Source: Actinomycetota bacterium
GTDB lineage: Bacteria; Actinomycetota; Actinomycetes; Mycobacteriales; HKI-0501
Direction: 5' to 3'
Length of the DNA stretch: 61,405 nt
NCBI GenBank assembly: GCA_030840805.1
Contig: JAVEDU010000089.1
Coordinates: forward strand, 1-61,405
The notes under the pieces were generated by a model. It was not told where the DNA came from, ran no database searches, and saw only the letters and a list, made by a program, of their open reading frames with translations. Shown one piece after another: positions 16,091 through 25,498 of this stretch; position 1 is the first letter of the stretch, and each line of letters opens with the position of its first letter. Made by a program: the position numbers and the translations under genes.

Positions 16091-16876
16091 GTGGGCGTGT
16101 TGCAGCGCTTCGAGAAGAGGTTGGAGAACCTCGTCGAGGGAGCGTTCGCCAAGGTCTTCAAGGGTGTGGTGCACCCCGTGGAGATCGCCAGCGCCATGCA
16201 GCGCGAGGCGGACGCCCACAAGTCGATCCTGGGAGCGGGACGCACGTTGGTCCCGAACCGCTACATCATCGACCTCTCCCCCTCCGATCACGACCGGCTG
16301 GAGTCGTTCGCGGCTCCGCTGGCCCAGGAGCTCGCGCAGGCCCAGGCCGAGTACATCGGCGAGCAGGGCTGGACGGTCTACGGCGACGTGATCGTCGAGA
16401 TCGAGCGCGGCGAGGGACTCGACACCGGGATGTTCCGGGTGGTCAGCGAGGTCTACACCGGGACGATGGACTCGCCGCAGGCGCCGTCGTACGGCGACGA
16501 CCCGTACGGCGACGGTGGCTACGGGTACGGCGCTCCGCCGGTCCCGTCTCCGCCGACGATGGCCCCCCCGGTCTCCGGCTCGCCCCTGGGCGGCGGCACG
16601 CCGCGACTGGTCGGGTCGGACGGGCGCCAGTACAGCATCGCGATGGGGTCGACGGTCCTCGGCCGCGGCGAGGCGGCGCAGGTCCGGATAGCGGACGTCG
16701 GCATATCCCGGCAGCATGCCCGCGTGGACTTCGACGGAACGCGGGTCGTGATCACCGATCTCGGCTCGACCAACGGCACCGCGGTGAACGGGTCACGGAT
16801 CAACGCCGCGGCGCTGCAGTCCGGCGACACCGTGCAGATCGGTACCACCACGCTCACGTTCCGGCTGGACGGCTGA
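16091..16876 (+). CDS. fhaA: FHA-domain protein FhaA (DUF3662 plus FHA)
   Basis: 261 residues. The N-terminal DUF3662 domain (about 1-120: GVLQRFEKRLENLVEGAFAK) is joined by a Pro/Gly/Tyr-rich linker to a C-terminal FHA domain (about 175-258) with GRGEAAQVRIAD, SRQHARV and GSTNGT phosphothreonine-binding motifs. In mycobacteria FhaA binds phosphorylated MurJ (MviN) and controls peptidoglycan precursor flipping. The GTG start at 16091 follows AAGGAGGAAG. It is the first gene of the seven-gene cell-wall kinase operon; a ten-base palindrome TGACCGGTCA lies 18 bases upstream of the start. The fhaB ATG overlaps its stop (TGATG). Confidence 0.97.
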   Translation: MGVLQRFEKRLENLVEGAFAKVFKGVVHPVEIASAMQREADAHKSILGAGRTLVPNRYIIDLSPSDHDRLESFAAPLAQELAQAQAEYIGEQGWTVYGDVIVEIERGEGLDTGMFRVVSEVYTGTMDSPQAPSYGDDPYGDGGYGYGAPPVPSPPTMAPPVSGSPLGGGTPRLVGSDGRQYSIAMGSTVLGRGEAAQVRIADVGISRQHARVDFDGTRVVITDLGSTNGTAVNGSRINAAALQSGDTVQIGTTTLTFRLDG

Positions 16877-17352
16877 TGCCCGAGGTCGTCCTCGCAGTCG
16901 CCCGGTTCGGGTTCCTGGCCCTGCTCTGGGTGTTCGTGTTCGCCGTGATCGGCGTGGTCCGCCACGACCTGTTCGGGAACCGCGGTACGCGGATCGTCGC
17001 GGCTCCCCGTGGGGTGAACGCGCCGGTCGCCACGCGACCCGCCCGGGTCAAACGGGGCAAGTCGGCCCGTACTCTCGTCGTGACCGACGGCGCCCTCGCG
17101 GGCACCCGCATCACGCTGGGAGAAAACCCGATCAGCATCGGACGCGCCGACGACTCCACGCTCGTGCTCACCGACGACTATGCCTCCACCAAGCACGCCC
17201 GGCTCACGCCGCGGAACGGGCAGTGGCTGGTCGAGGACCTCGGCTCCACCAACGGCACCTACCTCGACCGCGCGAAGGTGACCGGCCCGACGCCGGTCCC
17301 GCTCGGGTCCCCGATCCGGATCGGACGCACCGTGCTCGAGCTGCGATCATGA
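16876..17352 (+). CDS. fhaB: FHA-domain membrane-anchored protein FhaB
   Basis: 158 residues. One N-terminal transmembrane helix (VLAVARFGFLALLWVFVFAVIGVV) precedes a basic linker with a likely phospho-acceptor Thr (SARTLVVTDG) and an FHA domain (about 75-155; SIGRADDSTLVL, STKHARL, GSTNGTYL). In mycobacteria it is also called FipA and is recruited to division sites by phosphothreonine binding. ATG at 16876 overlaps the fhaA stop by one base and its own stop overlaps the pstP start (ATGA), so translation is coupled. Confidence 0.96.
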   Translation: MPEVVLAVARFGFLALLWVFVFAVIGVVRHDLFGNRGTRIVAAPRGVNAPVATRPARVKRGKSARTLVVTDGALAGTRITLGENPISIGRADDSTLVLTDDYASTKHARLTPRNGQWLVEDLGSTNGTYLDRAKVTGPTPVPLGSPIRIGRTVLELRS

Positions 17353-18707
17353 GCCTCACCCTGCGGTACGCCGCGCGTTCGGACCGGGGACTGATCCGGG
17401 AGGGCAACGAGGACTCGGTGTACGCCGGTCCCCGGTTGCTCGCCGTGGCCGACGGCATGGGCGGGATGGCGGCCGGCGAGGTCGCGAGCAACATCGTGGT
17501 GGCCGCGCTGGCCCCGCTCGACGAGGACGTCTCCGGGTCGGACCTCATCGACGCGCTGAAGGACTCCATCTCCGCGGCGAACCAGCAGCTCCGGGACGCC
17601 GTCGAGGCGAACCCGGCGCTCGAGGGCATGGGCACCACGCTCACCGCGATGCTGTTCGGTGGAGCCCGGATCGGCCTCGTGCACGTCGGCGACTCCCGCG
17701 CGTACGTGCTCCGCGACGGCGAGCTCACCCAGATCACCCGCGACGACACGTACGTCCAGATGCTGGTGGACGAGGGGCGGATCACGCCGGACGAGGCCAC
17801 CACGCACCCGCAGCGCTCGCTGCTCACCCGCGCGCTCGACGGGCGGGACATCGATCCCGAGTTCTCGGTCCGCGAGGCGCGGGTCGGCGACCGGTACCTG
17901 CTCTGCAGCGACGGCCTGTCCGGCGTCGTGAGCCCGGAGACGATGGCCGAGGCGCTGTCGCTGGCCGAGCCCCGCGAAGCGGCCGACCGCCTGATCGCGC
18001 TCGCGCTGCGCGGCGGCGGGCCGGACAACATCACCTGCATCGTCGCCGACATCGTGGACGCCGAGAAGGGCGACGACGCCCCGGTGGTCGGCGGCGCGGC
18101 CGCCCGGGACCGCGGCCGGGCCTCCTCGGCCTCCGCCGACAGCGCGGCCGGGCGCGCGGCGCTGGCCCGCAACACCGGTGAGGTGGAGCCGGACGAGGAC
18201 GACGACGACCCCGAGCCCCCGCCGCACCGCGTCCGGACGGCCGTCCTGGCCCTGCTGGCCCTCGCCCTGGTGGCGGGCACCGGCTACCTGGGCTGGCAGT
18301 ACACCCAGTCCCAGTACTACGTCGGCAAGACCGAGGACGGCTACGTCGCCGTGTTCCGCGGCGTCCGGGGATCGATCGGCGGCGTCCACCTGTCCGATGT
18401 CGCGCAGCGGTCCGAGCTGCGGATGAACGAGCTCCAGCCGGTCGTGCGCCGCCAGGTGCTCCAGGGCATCCCGGCCGAGAGCCGCACCGACGCCAACCAC
18501 ATCGTCCGCCGCCTCCAGGACCAGCGCCGCGAGTGCACCCCGGCCGCGAGCCCCACACCGTCCGCCGCCGCGAGCCCGCGCGCGAAGGCCACCCCGAGCG
18601 TCCGCGTCACGTCGACCCCGCGGCCGTCCCCGACGGCCGTCTCGTCGACCGCGGCCCCGACGCCCACCCCCAGCGCCGCCGCCACTCCGGATTGCGTCCC
18701 CAGGTGA
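17349..18707 (+). CDS. pstP: PP2C-type serine/threonine protein phosphatase PstP
   Basis: 452 residues. The cytoplasmic PPM/PP2C domain (about 1-235) has the metal-binding motifs EGNEDS, DGMGG, SDGLSG and GGPDNIT. It is followed by an acidic linker, one transmembrane helix (VLALLALALVAGTGYLGW, about 298-315) and an extracellular Pro/Thr/Ser-rich tail. It removes phosphates placed by PknA/PknB and so resets wall-growth signalling. ATG at 17349 overlaps the fhaB stop and the stop overlaps the rodA GTG. The repetitive Ala-Thr-Pro tail (about 395-450) is low complexity. Confidence 0.97.
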   Translation: MSLTLRYAARSDRGLIREGNEDSVYAGPRLLAVADGMGGMAAGEVASNIVVAALAPLDEDVSGSDLIDALKDSISAANQQLRDAVEANPALEGMGTTLTAMLFGGARIGLVHVGDSRAYVLRDGELTQITRDDTYVQMLVDEGRITPDEATTHPQRSLLTRALDGRDIDPEFSVREARVGDRYLLCSDGLSGVVSPETMAEALSLAEPREAADRLIALALRGGGPDNITCIVADIVDAEKGDDAPVVGGAAARDRGRASSASADSAAGRAALARNTGEVEPDEDDDDPEPPPHRVRTAVLALLALALVAGTGYLGWQYTQSQYYVGKTEDGYVAVFRGVRGSIGGVHLSDVAQRSELRMNELQPVVRRQVLQGIPAESRTDANHIVRRLQDQRRECTPAASPTPSAAASPRAKATPSVRVTSTPRPSPTAVSSTAAPTPTPSAAATPDCVPR

Positions 18708-20140
18708 GCGCGCCCACCGCCCCACCCGTCGCCGCACCGGCGAAGCCGGCGCCGCGGCGCAAGCCCACGCGCCGCAACACCGAGCTCGTCCTGGTGCTGG
18801 CGGTGTGCGGGATCGTGTGGGCCCTGTCGGTGGCGATCGAGGCCGCGGTCCAGCGGGACATCACGCCCGCCTCGTCGATGATCCCGGCGTTCCTCGCGGT
18901 GGCGTTCGTCGGTGCGCACTTCGGGGTGCGCTTCCTCGCCCCGTACGCGGACCCGATCATCCTGCCGTGCGCCGCGCTGCTGAACGGCATCGGCGTGATC
19001 TTCATCCGCCGCCTCGACATCGGGAAGCTCGACCCGGGCCAGCGCGTGTCGTACTCCGTGTTCGCCGGGGAGGGGATCCGGCAGGTCCAGTGGACGGTCG
19101 TCGCGATCGTCGGGCTCGCGGGCCTGCTGTACTTCCTCTCGGACCACCGCACGCTCTCGAAGTACGCGTACAGCGCCGGGCTGTTCGGGGTGGCGTTCAT
19201 CGCGATCCCGGCGATCCTGCCGGCCAGCCTGTCCGAGGTGAACGGCGCGAAGATCTGGATCATCATCCCGGGCCTGTTCTCGGTGCAGCCGGGCGAGTTC
19301 GCCAAGCTCGCCCTGATGGTGTTCTACGCGTCGTACCTGGTCACCAAGCGGGACGTGCTCTCGCTGGCCAGCAAGCGGATCGCCGGAATCGACTTCCCGC
19401 GCGGGCGCGACCTGGGGCCGGTGCTGGTGGTGTGGGCGGCGAGCCTGCTGGTGCTCATGTTCGAGCGCGACCTCGGCACGTCGCTCATGTACTTCGGGAT
19501 CTTCGTGGTGATGCTGTACATCGCCACCCAGCGCACGAGCTGGCTGCTGATCGGCGTGGGGCTGTTCGCGGGCGGCGCGCTGCTCGCGTGGCAGCTGGTG
19601 AGCCGCGTGCAGCTGCGGGTGGAGATCTGGCTGCACCCGTTCGCCGACGCGGACGACAAGGGCTTCCAGATCGTCCAGTCGTTGTTCGGCCTCGGCACCG
19701 GCGGGCTGTTCGGCACCGGGCCCGGCGCCGGCCAGCCGAACGGCGTGCCGTACGCGTCCACCGACTTCATCACCGCGACGATCGGCGAGGAGGTCGGGCT
19801 GTACGGCCTCACCGGCGTGCTGATCCTGTACCTGCTCATCTCCGCCCGCGGCATGCGGGCCGCGCTGGACGTCCGGGACTCGTTCGGCAAGCTCCTCGCC
19901 GGTGGGCTCGCGTTCTCGGTGGGCCTGCAGGTGTTCGTGATCGTCGGCGGCGTGTCCAAGCTGATCCCGCTCACCGGTCTCACGACCCCGTTCCTGTCCT
20001 ACGGAGGATCGTCGCTGGTGGCCAACTGGCTCCTCGTCGCCCTGCTCCTGCGCATCTCCGACGCGGGCCGCCGTCCGCCCGTACCGGCCGCGCCGCCGGT
20101 CCAGCTGCGGAGCGCGCCGACCGAGGTGGTCCGGCTGTGA
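18704..20140 (+). CDS. rodA: SEDS-family peptidoglycan glycosyltransferase RodA/FtsW
   Basis: 478 residues with about 12 transmembrane helices and the FTSW_RODA_SPOVE signature near the C-terminus (FLSYGGSSLVANW). SEDS proteins polymerise glycan strands from lipid II together with a class B transpeptidase; pbpA follows directly and is the expected partner. A Pro/Ala-rich basic cytoplasmic N-terminus of about 30 residues precedes the first helix. Start GTG at 18704 (overlaps pstP by GTGA); its stop overlaps pbpA by GTGA. Order and overlaps match the conserved actinobacterial elongation operon. Confidence 0.97.
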   Translation: MSAPTAPPVAAPAKPAPRRKPTRRNTELVLVLAVCGIVWALSVAIEAAVQRDITPASSMIPAFLAVAFVGAHFGVRFLAPYADPIILPCAALLNGIGVIFIRRLDIGKLDPGQRVSYSVFAGEGIRQVQWTVVAIVGLAGLLYFLSDHRTLSKYAYSAGLFGVAFIAIPAILPASLSEVNGAKIWIIIPGLFSVQPGEFAKLALMVFYASYLVTKRDVLSLASKRIAGIDFPRGRDLGPVLVVWAASLLVLMFERDLGTSLMYFGIFVVMLYIATQRTSWLLIGVGLFAGGALLAWQLVSRVQLRVEIWLHPFADADDKGFQIVQSLFGLGTGGLFGTGPGAGQPNGVPYASTDFITATIGEEVGLYGLTGVLILYLLISARGMRAALDVRDSFGKLLAGGLAFSVGLQVFVIVGGVSKLIPLTGLTTPFLSYGGSSLVANWLLVALLLRISDAGRRPPVPAAPPVQLRSAPTEVVRL

Positions 20141-21582
20141 ACGCCCCCCTGCGCCGTGTCGCGATGGCCGTGTTCGTGCTGTTCACGCTGCTGTTCGTGA
20201 ACCTGAACTACGTCCAGGTCGTCAAGGGCGGCGAGTACCGCCGCGACCCGCACAACAAGCGCGTCCAGCTCCAGGCGTACGAGCGTGAGCGCGGCGCGAT
20301 CGTGGTCGACGGGCAGGCCATCGCGCTGTCGAAGGCGACCACGGGCCGGCTCAAGTACCAGCGGCTGTACCCGGCCGGGAAGCTGTACGCCCCGGTGACC
20401 GGCTACAAGTCGCTCGTCTACGGCGCCTCGGGCATCGAGGAGGCCGAGGAGCCGGTGCTGTCCGGTGACGACGACCGCCTGTTCGTGCGCCGGGTGTCCG
20501 ACATCGTCACGGGCCGGCGTCCGGTCGGCGGCAGCGTCCTGCTGACCCTCCGGCAGCGCGTCCAGGCGGCCGCGTACAGCGCGCTGGGCAACCACACCGG
20601 TGCGGTCGTCGCCCTGGACCCGAAGAGCGGGCAGATTCTCGCGCTGGTGTCCAAGCAGAGCTACGACCCCTCGCCGCTGGCGTCGCACGACACCGCCGTG
20701 GAGCGGAAGGCCTGGACCCAGCTGCAGCGCGACCCGGACAAGCCGATGCTGAACCGCGCGCTGCGGGACACCTACCCGCCCGGTTCGACGTTCAAGGTGA
20801 TCCTGTCGGCGACCGCCCTCGCGAACGGCTTCGGCCCGGACAGCACGATCCCGTCGCCGCGCTCGTACACCGCGCCGGGCACGACCACGCCGATCCGGAA
20901 CTTCGCGGGCGAGAGCTGCACCGGTCAGACCAGCTCGCTGGCCGACGCGCTGCGGGTGTCCTGCAACACGGCGTTCGCCGAGCTCGGGGTGCGCCTCGGC
21001 GCGGACAAGGTGCGCGAGCAGGCGCATGCGTTCGGGTTCGACCAGCAGGCGCCGTCGGTGCCGCTGGAGACGGTGCCGAGCCAGGTCGGCGACCTCGCCG
21101 ACGTCCCGTCGCTGGCCCAGTCCTCGATCGGGCAGCGGAACGTCCGGATGACGCCGCTACAGGGCGCGATGATCGCCGCCGGCGTGGCGAACAACGGCCG
21201 GGTGATGAAGCCTTACCTGGTCAAGGAGATCACCGCACCGGACCTCAGCCCGCTGGACACCACCCAGCCGGAGGAGTTCAGCCAGGCGACCTCGCCCGAG
21301 GTGGCGGCGCAGCTCCAGCAGATGATGGTCGGCGTGGTCGAGCGGGGCACCGGGACGGCCGCCCGGCTCTCCGGCGTGACGGTGGGCGGCAAGACCGGGA
21401 CCGCGGAGAACGGCGGGGGCCAGAAGGACACCCTGTGGTTCATCGGGTTCGCGATCGTCGACAACACCCCGGTGGCCGCGGTCGCGGTGGTCCTCGACCG
21501 CGCCGGCGGGTCCAGCGCGCAGGCGACCCGGATCGCCGGCACCGTCCTCCAGTCGGCCGTCACCGCCCAGGGCGGCAAGTGA
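20137..21582 (+). CDS. pbpA: Class B penicillin-binding protein PbpA (transpeptidase)
   Basis: 481 residues. A single N-terminal anchor helix (VAMAVFVLFTLLFVNLNY), a non-penicillin-binding domain, then the transpeptidase domain with all three active-site motifs: STFK (in PPGSTFKVI, about residue 219), SCN (RVSCNTAF) and KTG (VGGKTGTAENG). It cross-links peptidoglycan on the outer face of the membrane. Start GTG at 20137, coupled to rodA. 22 bases separate it from pknA. In mycobacteria the orthologue is needed for normal septation. Confidence 0.97.
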   Translation: MNAPLRRVAMAVFVLFTLLFVNLNYVQVVKGGEYRRDPHNKRVQLQAYERERGAIVVDGQAIALSKATTGRLKYQRLYPAGKLYAPVTGYKSLVYGASGIEEAEEPVLSGDDDRLFVRRVSDIVTGRRPVGGSVLLTLRQRVQAAAYSALGNHTGAVVALDPKSGQILALVSKQSYDPSPLASHDTAVERKAWTQLQRDPDKPMLNRALRDTYPPGSTFKVILSATALANGFGPDSTIPSPRSYTAPGTTTPIRNFAGESCTGQTSSLADALRVSCNTAFAELGVRLGADKVREQAHAFGFDQQAPSVPLETVPSQVGDLADVPSLAQSSIGQRNVRMTPLQGAMIAAGVANNGRVMKPYLVKEITAPDLSPLDTTQPEEFSQATSPEVAAQLQQMMVGVVERGTGTAARLSGVTVGGKTGTAENGGGQKDTLWFIGFAIVDNTPVAAVAVVLDRAGGSSAQATRIAGTVLQSAVTAQGGK

Positions 21583-21604
21583 TGGCGCACCACCGGAGGG
21601 TTCG

Positions 21605-23098
21605 ATGACCGCCACGACCGGCACCGTGCTCGGTGGCCGGTACCGGCTGGACCGGCTGATCGCGACCGGCGGCATGGGTGAGGTGTGGCGCGGCCACGAC
21701 GAGATCCTCGGCCGCGCGGTGGCGGTGAAGGTCATGCTGCCGCAGCTGAGCCGCCAGCCGGGGTTCGTGGAGCGCTTCCGCGCCGAGGCCAGGCACACCG
21801 CGGCGCTGTCCCACCCGGGCATCGCGACGGTGTACGACTACGGCGAGAGCGAGCCCGCCGAGGGCTCCGGCGCGACCAGCGCGTACCTGGTGATGGAGCT
21901 GATCGAGGGGCAGTCCCTCGCGGACCTGCTGGAGTCCGCCGGCCGGCTGCCCGCCGACCGCACGCTCGACCTGGTCGCCCAGGTGTCGGCGGCGCTCCAG
22001 GCCGCGCATGCGGCCGGTGTCGTCCACCGGGACGTCAAGCCCGCGAACCTGCTGGTCCGCCCGGACGGCACCGTGGTGGTGACCGACTTCGGCATCGCCC
22101 GGAGCGCCGGGGCGGCGAGTGGCCTGACGATGACCGGCGAGGTGATGGGCACCGCCGGGTACCTCGCCCCCGAGCAGGCCGAGGGCAAACCGGCCACGGC
22201 CTCCACGGACGTGTACTCCCTCGGCGTCGTCGCGTACCAGTGCCTCGCGGGCCACCGCCCGTTCGACGGCGACACCCCGGTGAACATCGCGCTGGCGCAT
22301 CTGCGGGACGTCCCGCCGCCGCTGCCGGCCGACGTCCCCGCGGGCGCGCGGGCGCTCGTGGAGCGGACGATGGCGAAGAGCCCGGCGGACCGCTACCCGT
22401 CCGCGGCCGCCCTGGCCGAGGCCGCCCGCGCCGTGGCGACCGGGCAGGCCCCGGCGACCCCGACCGTTCTCGGCGCGCTCGCGCCGACCGGGCTGCTCCC
22501 GCGGCCGACGAACGGGCCCGTACCCCGCGCCGGGATGGGCCAGGCGGCCGCCGGGCAGGCCGCGGTCGGCACGGCCACCGTCGCCGCGCCGGTGCCCGCC
22601 CCGCGGCGCCGCACCCCGTCGCCGCTGGTGGCCGGGGCCGCCGCCGGCGTGGTCTTCGCGCTGCTGCTCGGTCTCGGGATCACCTCGCTGCTGACCTCCG
22701 GGTCCCGCACCGACGACGTGGCCCGTCCGGTGACCTCCCCCGCCGCGGTGACCACCTCGTCGCCGTCCCCCTCCCGCGCCTCGGGCACCGTCGTGGCGCA
22801 GACGCCGGTTTCCCCGTACCTCACGCTGCGTGCCGCGGACTACGTCGGACACCCGGCGACCACGGCGCGCGCCAAACTGACCGCGCTCGGCCTCCGGGTC
22901 AGCGAGGAGCGGCAGCCCGGCTGGCGGTACCGGTCGGGCATCGTCGCCGCCGTGTCGCCGACGCGCGTCAGGCGCGGTGGGACGGTGAAGCTCGTCGTCG
23001 CGACGGGCAACTCGACCGGTTCCGGGAATTCCGCCGAGTGGCAGAAGCGCGACAAGCGCAATCGGGACCACGGGGACGACCAAGGGGACGACGAATGA
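21605..23098 (+). CDS. pknA: Serine/threonine protein kinase PknA-like, with one PASTA-like domain
   Basis: 497 residues. The kinase domain (about 12-275) has a Gly-rich loop (ATGGMGEVW), catalytic Lys in VAVKVML, VHRDVKPANLLV, DFG and an APEQ-type activation segment. After a Pro/Ala linker comes one transmembrane helix (AAAGVVFALLLGLGITSLL), then an extracellular region ending in a single PASTA-like module (about 425-485). Mycobacterial PknA lacks a PASTA repeat, so this differs from that model. ATG at 21605 with GGAGG; stop overlaps the pknB ATG. Confidence 0.95.
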   Translation: MTATTGTVLGGRYRLDRLIATGGMGEVWRGHDEILGRAVAVKVMLPQLSRQPGFVERFRAEARHTAALSHPGIATVYDYGESEPAEGSGATSAYLVMELIEGQSLADLLESAGRLPADRTLDLVAQVSAALQAAHAAGVVHRDVKPANLLVRPDGTVVVTDFGIARSAGAASGLTMTGEVMGTAGYLAPEQAEGKPATASTDVYSLGVVAYQCLAGHRPFDGDTPVNIALAHLRDVPPPLPADVPAGARALVERTMAKSPADRYPSAAALAEAARAVATGQAPATPTVLGALAPTGLLPRPTNGPVPRAGMGQAAAGQAAVGTATVAAPVPAPRRRTPSPLVAGAAAGVVFALLLGLGITSLLTSGSRTDDVARPVTSPAAVTTSSPSPSRASGTVVAQTPVSPYLTLRAADYVGHPATTARAKLTALGLRVSEERQPGWRYRSGIVAAVSPTRVRRGGTVKLVVATGNSTGSGNSAEWQKRDKRNRDHGDDQGDDE

Positions 23099-24810
23099 CG
23101 GACGCGCGCCTGCTGGGTGGCAGGTACCAGCTCGGTGAGGTGCTGGGCTACGGCGGCATGGCCGAGGTCCACCGTGGCCGCGATCAGCGGCTGGGCCGGG
23201 ACGTCGCCGTGAAGGTGCTGCGCGCGGACCTCGCCCGCGACCCCGGCTTCCAGATGCGCTTCCGGCGGGAGGCGCAGAACGCCGCCGCACTGAACCACCC
23301 CGCGATCGTCGCCGTCTACGACACGGGCGAGGAGGCGGACGGCGCGACGCCGCTGCCGTACATCGTCATGGAGTACGTCGGCGGCCGGACGCTCAAGGAG
23401 GTGCTCACCGAGGAGCGCCGGCTGATGCCCGAGCGCGCCATGGAGATCACCGCGGACATCTGCGCCGCACTCGACTTCAGCCACAAGAACGGCATCGTGC
23501 ACCGGGACATCAAGCCCGGGAACGTCATGCTGACCCCGACCGGCACGGTCAAGGTCATGGACTTCGGCATCGCCCGCGCGGTCGCCAGCGGTACGTCGAC
23601 GATGACGCAGACCTCGGCGGTCATCGGCACCGCCCAGTACCTGTCGCCGGAGCAGGCCCGCGGTGAGTCCGTGGACGCCCGCTCGGACGTGTACTCCACC
23701 GGGTGCCTGCTGTACGAGCTGCTGACCGGTCAGCCGCCCTTCACGGGTGACAGCCCGGTGTCGGTGGCGTACCAGCACGTCCGGGAGGACCCGGTCCCGC
23801 CGGGCCAGGTGAACCCCGACGTGACGCCGACCATCGACGCGATCGTGCTCAAGGCGATGGCGAAGAACCCGGCCAACCGGTACCAGTCCGCGGGTGACAT
23901 GCGCGCCGACCTGCTCCGTGCGGTGGCCGGCCGGCCGATCTCCGCGACGCCGGTGATGTCCGACGCCGAGCGCACCGAGCTGATCGCGGCGCCGACCGGT
24001 GGCGGGAACGGCTCGCTGCTCCCCGCGGACGACCGGCGTTCGCGGCGCGGGCTCGCGTGGACGGGGATCGTCCTGGCCATCCTCGGCGTGTTCGCCGCGG
24101 CGGCCCTGCTCACCGCGTACCTCCTCGGCGACAACACGCCGCAGGTGGACGTGCCGAACGTCCTCCACAAGCAGGAGCAGGTGGCGCGGAGCCAGCTGGA
24201 ACAGGCCGGGTTCCGGGTGACCTCGCAGACGATCGCCGGTCCGCGGGACACCCAGGGCCAGGTGACCGCGCAGAACCCGAGCGGGGGCACCAGGGCCGAC
24301 AAGGGCTCGACCGTCTCCCTCACCGTGAACGGCGGGCCGGACCAGGTCGCCGTCCCGAACTTCGTCGGGATGTCCAAGGCCGCCGCGGAACAGACCGCCC
24401 AGCAGAAGAAGCTGAAGCTCGCCGAGCCGGTCGAGCGGGACAGCGCGAAGGCCGCGGGGACCGTGCTGAGCCAGGACCCGCCCGCCGGCGCGTCGGTGGA
24501 CGAGAACACCACGGTGCGGCTGACCGTCTCGAACGGCAAGCTCGCCACCGTCCCGAACGTGGTCGGCAAGATGCGCGACCCGGCCGTGGGCATGCTGTTC
24601 AAGGCGGGCTTCGAGCCGAAGGTGTCGTTCCGGGAGGACGGGAGCGTCCCGGAGGGTCAGGTCATCGAGCAGAACCCGCGCGGCAACCAGCGGCAGCCCA
24701 AGGGGTCGACCGTGACGATCGTGGTCGCCACGGCGCCGGCCGCCTCGCCGACGCCGAGCGCGAGCGCCAGCCCCTCGCCGTCGGCCAGCGCGTCGCCGCT
24801 GTTCCCGTAG
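23095..24810 (+). CDS. pknB: Serine/threonine protein kinase PknB with three PASTA domains
   Basis: 571 residues. The kinase domain (about 8-270) has GYGGMAEVHRG, VAVKVL, HRDIKPGNVML, DFG and a TSAVIGTAQYLSPEQ activation loop with autophosphorylation threonines. A juxtamembrane linker, one transmembrane helix (GIVLAILGVFAAAALLTAYLL, about 322-342) and three PASTA repeats (VPNVLHKQ, VPNFVGMSK, VPNVVGKM) follow. PASTA domains sense muropeptides or lipid II outside the cell. Mycobacterial PknB has four repeats; three here is a normal variant. Last gene of the operon; the convergent trpG stop is seven bases away. Confidence 0.97.
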   Translation: MTDARLLGGRYQLGEVLGYGGMAEVHRGRDQRLGRDVAVKVLRADLARDPGFQMRFRREAQNAAALNHPAIVAVYDTGEEADGATPLPYIVMEYVGGRTLKEVLTEERRLMPERAMEITADICAALDFSHKNGIVHRDIKPGNVMLTPTGTVKVMDFGIARAVASGTSTMTQTSAVIGTAQYLSPEQARGESVDARSDVYSTGCLLYELLTGQPPFTGDSPVSVAYQHVREDPVPPGQVNPDVTPTIDAIVLKAMAKNPANRYQSAGDMRADLLRAVAGRPISATPVMSDAERTELIAAPTGGGNGSLLPADDRRSRRGLAWTGIVLAILGVFAAAALLTAYLLGDNTPQVDVPNVLHKQEQVARSQLEQAGFRVTSQTIAGPRDTQGQVTAQNPSGGTRADKGSTVSLTVNGGPDQVAVPNFVGMSKAAAEQTAQQKKLKLAEPVERDSAKAAGTVLSQDPPAGASVDENTTVRLTVSNGKLATVPNVVGKMRDPAVGMLFKAGFEPKVSFREDGSVPEGQVIEQNPRGNQRQPKGSTVTIVVATAPAASPTPSASASPSPSASASPLFP

Positions 24811-24816
24811 GGCCGC

Positions 24817-25491
24817 TCAGGCGTACGCGGAGAGCCGGCGCTCCTCGGTCTGCTCGACCAGGGCGGGTGCGAGCCCGAGCGCGGCGGCGTCGCCGCACAC
24901 GGCGAGCCAGTTCGCCAGCATCAGGTGACCGGCCTGGGTGAGCACCGACTCGGGGTGGAACTGCACGCCCTCCACCGCGAGCTCGCGGTGCCGCAGCGCC
25001 ATCACCACGCCGGACTCGGTACGCCCGGTGATCTCCAGCTCCGGCGGCACGGTCTCCGCACGGACGGCGAGGGAGTGGTACCGGGTCGCGGTGAACGGGT
25101 CCGGCAGCCCGGCGAGCACCCCGTCGCCGCCGTGGTGCACGACGCTGGTCTTGCCGTGCAGCAGCTCGGGCGCGCGGTCCACCGTCGCGCCGTACGCCTC
25201 CGCGATCGCCTGGTGGCCCAGGCACACCCCGAACAGGGGCACCTCACCGGCGAGCGTGCGGACCATGTCCACGCACACGCCCGCGTCCGCGGGGGCGCCC
25301 GGGCCCGGGGACAGCAGGACGCCGTCCACCGGCGCGCCGTCGACATCGCCGGAGCGGACCTCGTCCGGGGTCACGGCGTCGTTGCGCCGCACGACCACCT
25401 CCGCTCCGAGCTGGCCCAGGTACTGGACCAGGTTGAAGACGAAGGAGTCGTAGTTGTCGACGACGAGCACTCGGGTGGTCACGGCATCCAT
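24817..25491 (-). CDS. pabA: Glutamine amidotransferase, anthranilate/aminodeoxychorismate synthase component II
   Basis: 224-residue class I glutamine amidotransferase that supplies ammonia to the chorismate-using subunit for tryptophan or folate synthesis. The triad is seen in FGVCLGHQA (Cys) and GVQFHPES (His, Glu); VDNYDSFVFNLVQYL is the family N-terminus and LLSPGPGAP the oxyanion loop. ATG at 25491 is preferred; the longer frame runs into the next gene. It is commonly called trpG in this conserved locus, although no trp or pab gene for component I is present in the window. Confidence 0.95.
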   Translation of the reverse strand: MDAVTTRVLVVDNYDSFVFNLVQYLGQLGAEVVVRRNDAVTPDEVRSGDVDGAPVDGVLLSPGPGAPADAGVCVDMVRTLAGEVPLFGVCLGHQAIAEAYGATVDRAPELLHGKTSVVHHGGDGVLAGLPDPFTATRYHSLAVRAETVPPELEITGRTESGVVMALRHRELAVEGVQFHPESVLTQAGHLMLANWLAVCGDAAALGLAPALVEQTEERRLSAYA

Positions 25492-25498
25492 GGTGCCA

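Noticed and set aside
18805-20136. Long frame continuous with pbpA and overlapping rodA
   Set aside because: Arg/Gly/Pro-rich shadow; pbpA begins at GTG 20137 coupled to the rodA stop.
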